A DNA stretch of 27,402 nt from Bacillota bacterium. Lineage in GTDB: Bacteria; Bacillota; Clostridia; Acetivibrionales; DSM-1351. The notes under the pieces are model-generated. The model saw only the letters and a list, made by a program, of their open reading frames with translations. It had not been told where the DNA came from and did not search any database. Each line of letters begins with the position of its first letter. Within the stretch, counting starts at the first letter, position 1. Positions 23,308-27,402 of the stretch are shown here, one piece after another. The position numbers and the translations under genes were made by a program. The DNA lies in contig JAEZOA010000113.1 in NCBI GenBank assembly GCA_023441625.1, positions 1 through 27,402 of the forward strand. The letters run 5' to 3'.

Positions 23308-23400
23308 TATGATATAATGTACCTGCCAAAGTGTAATTACATAAAAGTAAATACAAGGGCAGGTGCTTTTTATTAACATAAGCAATGTTGGCTTGCACCT
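23308..23400 (+). promoter_or_regulatory. Promoter and competing-hairpin leader of the second ABC pair
   Basis: An extended -10 box TG-A-TATAAT lies at 23310-23318. Almost at once the transcript contains ACCTGCC (23321-23327), which pairs with GGCAGGT (23358-23364) and is followed by GCTTTTT, a terminator-like arrangement. AGGTGC (23361-23366) can instead pair with GCACCT (23395-23400), which would break the first stem. This is the shape of an attenuator or riboswitch expression platform, or it may simply be a terminator for the upstream operon. Confidence 0.45.
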
Positions 23401-23436
23401 TGCTGTTGTTTTAGTTCAAAAAGAGGAGAGATGAAG

Positions 23437-24147
23437 ATGATAGAGGTAAAAAACTTAACCAAAACCTATAAAAAGTTCAAGGCAGTTGATGATATAAATA
23501 TATATGCAAATGAGGGTGAAATCACAATACTTCTTGGACCTAATGGAGCAGGTAAGTCAACAACTATCAAAAGTATTGCCGGCTTATTGAAGTTTGAGGG
23601 TCAAATAACTATATGTGGTCAGCTAAATAAAACTGTTGAGGCTAAAAAGATATTTGGTTATATCCCCGAAACTCCAGCTTTATATGACCTGTTGACACCG
23701 TGGGAGCATGCTGAATTTATAGCCAAAGCCTATAAGCTTGAGGATAATTGGAAGGATAAAATCAAAGCTATTTTTGAACGATTGGAGATTTATGATAAGA
23801 AGGACAAGTATGTTCGTGAGTTGTCTAAAGGTATGACACAAAAATTAAGTGTAGCCTTAGCCCTTATGACAGACCCTAAAGCGATACTATTTGATGAGCC
23901 ATTAGTTGGCCTTGATCCAAAGGCAATTAATGAGGTTCTAAAGATTTTTAAAGAGCTTAAGGGAGAGGGGAAAAGTGTTTTTATAAGTACTCATATAATT
24001 GATACAGTAAATGACATTTGGGATAAAGTGTACATAATGAATAAAGGCAAAATTATCTGTGATATGTCCAGAGAAGAATTTGGAGACAGAGATTTAAAGG
24101 CAATGTTCTTTGAACTAACTGAGGGGGAAGAAGAATGCAAGCTATAA
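23437..24147 (+). CDS. ABC transporter ATPase (second exporter)
   Basis: 236 residues from ATG 23437; GAGGAG lies 8 nt upstream. ATG 23431 is only about 3 nt from that site and less likely. Motifs: Walker A GPNGAGKS (34-41), Q-loop YIPETPALY, signature LSKGMTQ (about 130), Walker B AILFDEPLVGLDP and switch His in STHI. This is a short ATPase without the C-terminal extension of the first one, of the CcmA-like multidrug/bacteriocin export type. It overlaps the permease by 13 nt. It is probably transcribed from its own leader as well as by read-through. Confidence 0.9.
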   Translation: MIEVKNLTKTYKKFKAVDDINIYANEGEITILLGPNGAGKSTTIKSIAGLLKFEGQITICGQLNKTVEAKKIFGYIPETPALYDLLTPWEHAEFIAKAYKLEDNWKDKIKAIFERLEIYDKKDKYVRELSKGMTQKLSVALALMTDPKAILFDEPLVGLDPKAINEVLKIFKELKGEGKSVFISTHIIDTVNDIWDKVYIMNKGKIICDMSREEFGDRDLKAMFFELTEGEEECKL

Positions 24148-25691
24148 TTTACTTGTTAAGAAAACAGATGATAAATAGAATTAAACGCACTTTTTCTAGT
24201 GTGGTTTCAATTATAGTTACTATACTTGCGGTACTTGGTCTTGGGGGGACATTTATTATGTCTTTTTCGTTGGAAAGACCAGTTGTAGAGAGTAAAACTG
24301 CTGAAACCATATTAGCAGGGGTAGTATTATTAATAGGTGTTTTTTTATATAATACTTATCTGTCTCGAGATAACGGTATTTTGACAATGGCAGATGCTAA
24401 TTTCATGTTCACAGGTCCGTTTGAAAAAAGAACAGTTTTAGCATATATTCTCATATCAACAGCACCTGCCTCGGTTTTAACAGGCTTTTTTATGTGTTTT
24501 TATTTTCCCTTCTTATTAGGACCAGTGTTAACGTTACCTATGTTTTTAGTTGTATTATTCATTATAAGTCTTTTATTTGGATGTATATTTCTATCCTATT
24601 ATTATTTGTACATTATTGATGCAGAGAGGCCGGGTCTCAAAAAAAAGGTAAGGAAGATATTCTTGGCTTTTTTAGGGGTTTTGGTGCTTGCCTTTATAAT
24701 TTTATTTATAAGTACAGATTTTAATATAAAAGCTGCCTCTCAGAAGTTTTTTACAAATTCATGGTATAATTTGTTTCCTTTGTTTGGGTGGACAAAGTGG
24801 GCGATTGGTTCACTATTATCAGGAAACCTGATACTTGGATTTCTCCCGGCTACTTTACTGCTTGTTATTACAAATATAATACTTTGCGTTGCCTTGTACA
24901 ACACAAAGTCTGATTTTTACGAAAAAGCCTTAGAGGATTCAGTCAACCTCCAAAAGCTATTGGAGGATGTAAAAAATAATGGAAATGCAGATGTTCGTTC
25001 TATAGCAAAATTGAAGGACAAGGTTTCTGCTGTTAGGTTTAAAAATGGAGCTGCTGCTATTTTCTCAAGACAGATGTTAGAGTATAATAAGCTTAGCTTT
25101 GTTTCAAAGTGCAGAGAAGTTTTCATGGGCTTATTTTATGTGGCATTTGGAGCAGTATTTGGACTTGATTTCAGTTTTGTGATAGCCATGATTGGCTTTA
25201 GCGCTCTATCTATGTCTCTCAATGATTCTTGGCATAGAGATTTCAAGAAGCCTTATGTATTTTTGATTCCTGCCAGTTCATTTAGCAAGGTAATATATTC
25301 AGTGCTTACAGGGGTTGTTAAATCAGTTATCAGCGGTAGTATATCTATCATATTAGCAGCTTTGGTATTTAAAATTCATCCTGTAGACCTATTAAGTTAT
25401 TTACTTATATTTACAAGCTTTGTTATACTGTTTGTTTTTGCAGAGGTTCTTACATATAGAATGATTGGACCAGGGGCAAATGTTATGGCAGTATCGTTTA
25501 TAAGGATGTTTTTTGCGATTGCTACCTGTATTCCGGCTTTTATTGCATTAATTATTTTTGCAGCGATTTTAAATGACATGCCAAACATGATAGTGACAGC
25601 TGTTTGTATATTAGCCATAAATTTAGCTGCTAGTTCGCTGCTTGCTTATTTGAGCAGAGGTATTTTTGAGCAAAGTGAGATTATGGATTAA
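24135..25691 (+). CDS. ABC exporter membrane subunit
   Basis: 518 residues, an integral membrane protein with about ten to twelve hydrophobic helices in two clusters: 20-245 and, after a charged cytoplasmic segment (about 258-310), 320-510. The N terminus MQAIIYLLRKQMINRIKR and the overall layout resemble the putative ABC exporter family (PF16962 type) that pairs with CcmA-like ATPases. The substrate is unknown. It starts inside the 3' end of the ATPase gene, indicating translational coupling. A hairpin at 25701-25724 follows. Confidence 0.8.
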   Translation: MQAIIYLLRKQMINRIKRTFSSVVSIIVTILAVLGLGGTFIMSFSLERPVVESKTAETILAGVVLLIGVFLYNTYLSRDNGILTMADANFMFTGPFEKRTVLAYILISTAPASVLTGFFMCFYFPFLLGPVLTLPMFLVVLFIISLLFGCIFLSYYYLYIIDAERPGLKKKVRKIFLAFLGVLVLAFIILFISTDFNIKAASQKFFTNSWYNLFPLFGWTKWAIGSLLSGNLILGFLPATLLLVITNIILCVALYNTKSDFYEKALEDSVNLQKLLEDVKNNGNADVRSIAKLKDKVSAVRFKNGAAAIFSRQMLEYNKLSFVSKCREVFMGLFYVAFGAVFGLDFSFVIAMIGFSALSMSLNDSWHRDFKKPYVFLIPASSFSKVIYSVLTGVVKSVISGSISIILAALVFKIHPVDLLSYLLIFTSFVILFVFAEVLTYRMIGPGANVMAVSFIRMFFAIATCIPAFIALIIFAAILNDMPNMIVTAVCILAINLAASSLLAYLSRGIFEQSEIMD

Positions 25692-25700
25692 GGACGAAGA

Positions 25701-25724
25701 GGGAGGCAAGGTTTCCCTTGCCCC
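25701..25724. terminator. Hairpin between convergent genes
   Basis: GGCAAGG (25705-25711) pairs with CCTTGCC (25716-25722) with a 4-nt loop, extended by GGG/CCC outside. The T-tail is weak on the plus strand. Confidence 0.55.
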
Positions 25725-25737
25725 TTATTAACATTGT

Positions 25738-26007
25738 TTATTTCTTCCACCTCTTTAGGTTTGGGAAAATCTCCAGCATTGCTTGTCTGGCAGTATCCTC
25801 ATCAGGCCACGGATTTCCATTAGAAACAAAAGGAATACAGCTATCAATCATCTGAACCATTGTCTCTTCCTTTAGAAAGGAGCCATCTTTGAAGCAGTAA
25901 TGGCAATAATCCTCATTTTTACTCCCATCTGAATTTGTTCCGTGCAAATCAAAACTCTCCAAGGGCATTGCGCAGCTTTGGCAAAAATTCATTTCCTGTT
26001 TTTTCAT
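25738..26007 (-). CDS. Putative zinc-ribbon small protein (PF12674-like)
   Basis: 89 residues. NFCQSCAMPLES (7-18) and EDYCHYCFKDGSFL (32-45) supply a C-x2-C...C-x2-C zinc ribbon of the family annotated as putative zinc ribbon domain. The C-terminal part, ETMVQMIDSCIPFV and ARQAMLEIFPNLKRWKK, is also family-typical. Members are stand-alone or fused to regulators or methyltransferases. The role is unknown and may be protein or nucleic-acid binding. GGAGTAG upstream supports the ATG. It is divergent from the AraC gene, with a palindrome between them. Confidence 0.8.
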   Translation of the reverse strand: MKKQEMNFCQSCAMPLESFDLHGTNSDGSKNEDYCHYCFKDGSFLKEETMVQMIDSCIPFVSNGNPWPDEDTARQAMLEIFPNLKRWKK

Positions 26008-26056
26008 ATTAATCTACTCCTCACTATTTATTATAGTTACATTTTAACTGTGATAA

Positions 26057-26074
26057 ATGACATATGTATGTCAT
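26057..26074. promoter_or_regulatory. Inverted repeat ATGACATA-TG-TATGTCAT
   Basis: A perfect 8-bp inverted repeat lies between the divergent zinc-ribbon and AraC genes. It has the size of a dimeric repressor site. Its position about 50 nt before the zinc-ribbon start suggests control of that gene. Confidence 0.45.
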
Positions 26075-26193
26075 ATTTAAAAAATTTTTAGCGGAAATTC
26101 GCAAGGGTACCGTGGAATTACGATGGGATTTATAGTAAAATTTAGACAGTTAAACATGATACAATAGCATATGCCTAATATGGAGAATGAGTT

Positions 26194-27027
26194 ATGATTA
26201 CCAAAAAAGATATACAGAATTTTTGTGAGACTTATCGAGTTTTGGCCCGTGCTGATGATTTTATTTATCTTTTACCCCATCAAGCGCTGAGGAATTGGAT
26301 TTCAAACTATACCATTACTTTTCTGAGTAAAAACATGATATCAAAGAACTATACTGTTATACCTCATGGAAGTGCAACACTGGTATTTTCTTTTGACGGA
26401 AAAGGTTTATACAGTAATTTGTTTGGTCCAGCTACAAAGTCCTGTATGGTTGGCGACCAAGCGAATCAATTTGATATGCTATTTATTATAGAATTTCAAC
26501 CGGCAGGCTTATACCCTTTTGCAGGTATCAATCAAAAAGAACTGACCGACCACACAATTCCCTTTGAATTGATAAATCCTATACTAAATAAATTGATTGC
26601 TGAAATGCTTTATAATGCTAGCAATATATACCAGTTGATTACTAGTCTTGACAGGTTATTACTATCAAACCGTCATACGGCTTGTCCATCAGAATTGAGT
26701 TTTGTAACCCAAATGATTATCGAGGATATAGGGAATATCTCAGCTAAGAAGTTGTCTGATTCAGTATACTATAGCGAGCGACACCTGAACCGCATTTTCA
26801 ACCAATACTTGGGTATGAATATAAAGACTTTTTCTCGTTTAGTCCGTATCAACAAAGCCATTCGCTTGCTTCACGACCCACAAATCAGTATTACCAAGAC
26901 CTGTAATTTAACTGGATTCTATGATTTGCCTCATTTTATACATGATTTTAAATCTGCTTGTGGTTTTACTCCTCAAGAATACCGTTCCAACATGTCCGAT
27001 TTTTACACTGAAATAGCGAAATTCTGA
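26194..27027 (+). CDS. AraC-family regulator with DUF6597-like N-terminal domain
   Basis: 277 residues. Residues about 20-115 (HQALRNWISNYTITFL, HGSATLVFSFDGKG, FGPATK and FIIEFQPAGLYPFAGI) fit the DUF6597-like sensor domain found in many Firmicute AraC regulators. Residues about 170-270 hold the two helix-turn-helix units: ISAKKLSDSVYYSERHLNRIFNQYLGMNIKTFSR and SITKTCNLTGFYDLPHFIHDFKSACGFTPQEYR. It is followed after 40 nt by a VOC/glyoxalase gene, a common pairing in which the AraC protein regulates a resistance or detoxification protein. TGGAGAATGAG upstream supports the ATG. Confidence 0.85.
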   Translation: MITKKDIQNFCETYRVLARADDFIYLLPHQALRNWISNYTITFLSKNMISKNYTVIPHGSATLVFSFDGKGLYSNLFGPATKSCMVGDQANQFDMLFIIEFQPAGLYPFAGINQKELTDHTIPFELINPILNKLIAEMLYNASNIYQLITSLDRLLLSNRHTACPSELSFVTQMIIEDIGNISAKKLSDSVYYSERHLNRIFNQYLGMNIKTFSRLVRINKAIRLLHDPQISITKTCNLTGFYDLPHFIHDFKSACGFTPQEYRSNMSDFYTEIAKF

Positions 27028-27067
27028 TGTATAATGGAGAAAATCTACACAGAATAGGAGTGTTAAT

Positions 27068-27402
27068 ATGAAATATTGTGGTACACTAGTCTCAGTATCG
27101 GATATGGAGAGAACCAAAAATTTCTATGAAAAGATTATGGGACAAAAGGTTTTATTGGACTTAGGTGTTCATGTGTCATTTGAGAATGGCCTTTCTTTTC
27201 AATCCAATTATGAGGAACTTGTAGGAGAGAAGCTTGAAATGCATTATAAGCCGAATAACTTCCAGCTTTATTTTGAAGTGGAGGACTTGAATTACTGGGA
27301 AGAAAAGCTCAAGTCCACAGCTGGGATTGAATTTATCCACCAAAGTAAAGAATATCCATGGGGTCAACGTGTCATAAGGTTTTACGATTATGACAAATAT
27401 AT
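27068..27402 (+). CDS. VOC-family (glyoxalase/bleomycin-resistance-like) protein, partial
   Basis: The frame opens at ATG 27068 after AGGAG and runs to the window end (111 codons seen). The start MKYCGTLVSVSDMERTKNFYEKIMGQKVLLDLG is the first beta-alpha-beta module of the vicinal oxygen chelate fold, followed by VSFENGLSFQSNY. The second half contains NNFQLYFEVEDLNYWEEKLKS and WGQRVIRFYDYD, where the terminal metal-site Glu would follow outside the window. VOC proteins isomerise, cleave or sequester small molecules; the substrate is unknown. It probably shares a transcript with the AraC gene. Confidence 0.85.
   Translation, partial: MKYCGTLVSVSDMERTKNFYEKIMGQKVLLDLGVHVSFENGLSFQSNYEELVGEKLEMHYKPNNFQLYFEVEDLNYWEEKLKSTAGIEFIHQSKEYPWGQRVIRFYDYDKY

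Overview
The window is AT-rich DNA from an anaerobic, low-GC Firmicute of the class Clostridia. The evidence is a full-length single-chain pyruvate:ferredoxin oxidoreductase, several short clostridial families (DUF3787-like, DUF6774-like, DUF6440-like, DUF2812), GGAGG-type ribosome binding sites and many intrinsic terminators. No rRNA, tRNA, CRISPR array, intact transposase or phage gene was seen. It reads as chromosome with some decayed or inserted pieces.

Layout. (1) 1-2450: an amino-sugar-type locus with a secreted PIG-L/LmbE deacetylase (cut by the window edge), a ROK-family repressor-like protein and, divergent from it, a broken SIS-domain sugar-phosphate isomerase. Matching AT-rich palindromes lie upstream of the deacetylase and in the ROK/isomerase intergenic region. 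(2) 2470-4582: two unrelated alpha/beta hydrolases. (3) 4579-7566, minus strand: adenine deaminase preceded by a DUF116 cysteine-rich protein. (4) 7820-11937: a membrane-anchored protein of unknown function, a perfect bidirectional terminator, then PFOR on the minus strand. (5) 12009-14978: small and stress- or envelope-type genes: a DUF3787-like peptide, a ferritin-like diiron protein with a Met/Asn repeat at its N terminus, a DedA membrane protein, a secreted Lys/Glu-rich protein and a DUF6774-like peptide. (6) 15121-19339: a DMT-type exporter (minus strand), a structured noncoding stretch, then an AraC regulator with a membrane-anchored 5'-nucleotidase-like enzyme. (7) 19522-25691: an export cluster of PadR repressor, DUF2812 protein, ABC ATPase and permease, two small proteins and a second ABC ATPase/permease pair. 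(8) 25738-27402: a zinc-ribbon peptide, an AraC regulator and a VOC/glyoxalase protein cut by the window end.

The most interesting signal is noncoding. An approximately 90-nt element occurs three times (2473-2560 plus, 16038-16132 minus, 19598-19687 plus), each time in the 5' leader of a different gene: an alpha/beta hydrolase, a DMT exporter and the PadR-ABC export operon. Its core can fold in two mutually exclusive ways, GGAC-CGA-GTCC or GTCCATGC with GCATGGAC. The second pairing ends 6-8 nt before the start codon in two copies. The third copy carries pairing-preserving G-U changes in both stems. It may be a cis-regulatory RNA family, possibly undescribed. A second leader with competing hairpins precedes the second ABC pair (23310-23400), and the PadR promoter is covered by four TGATATATCA-like palindromes.
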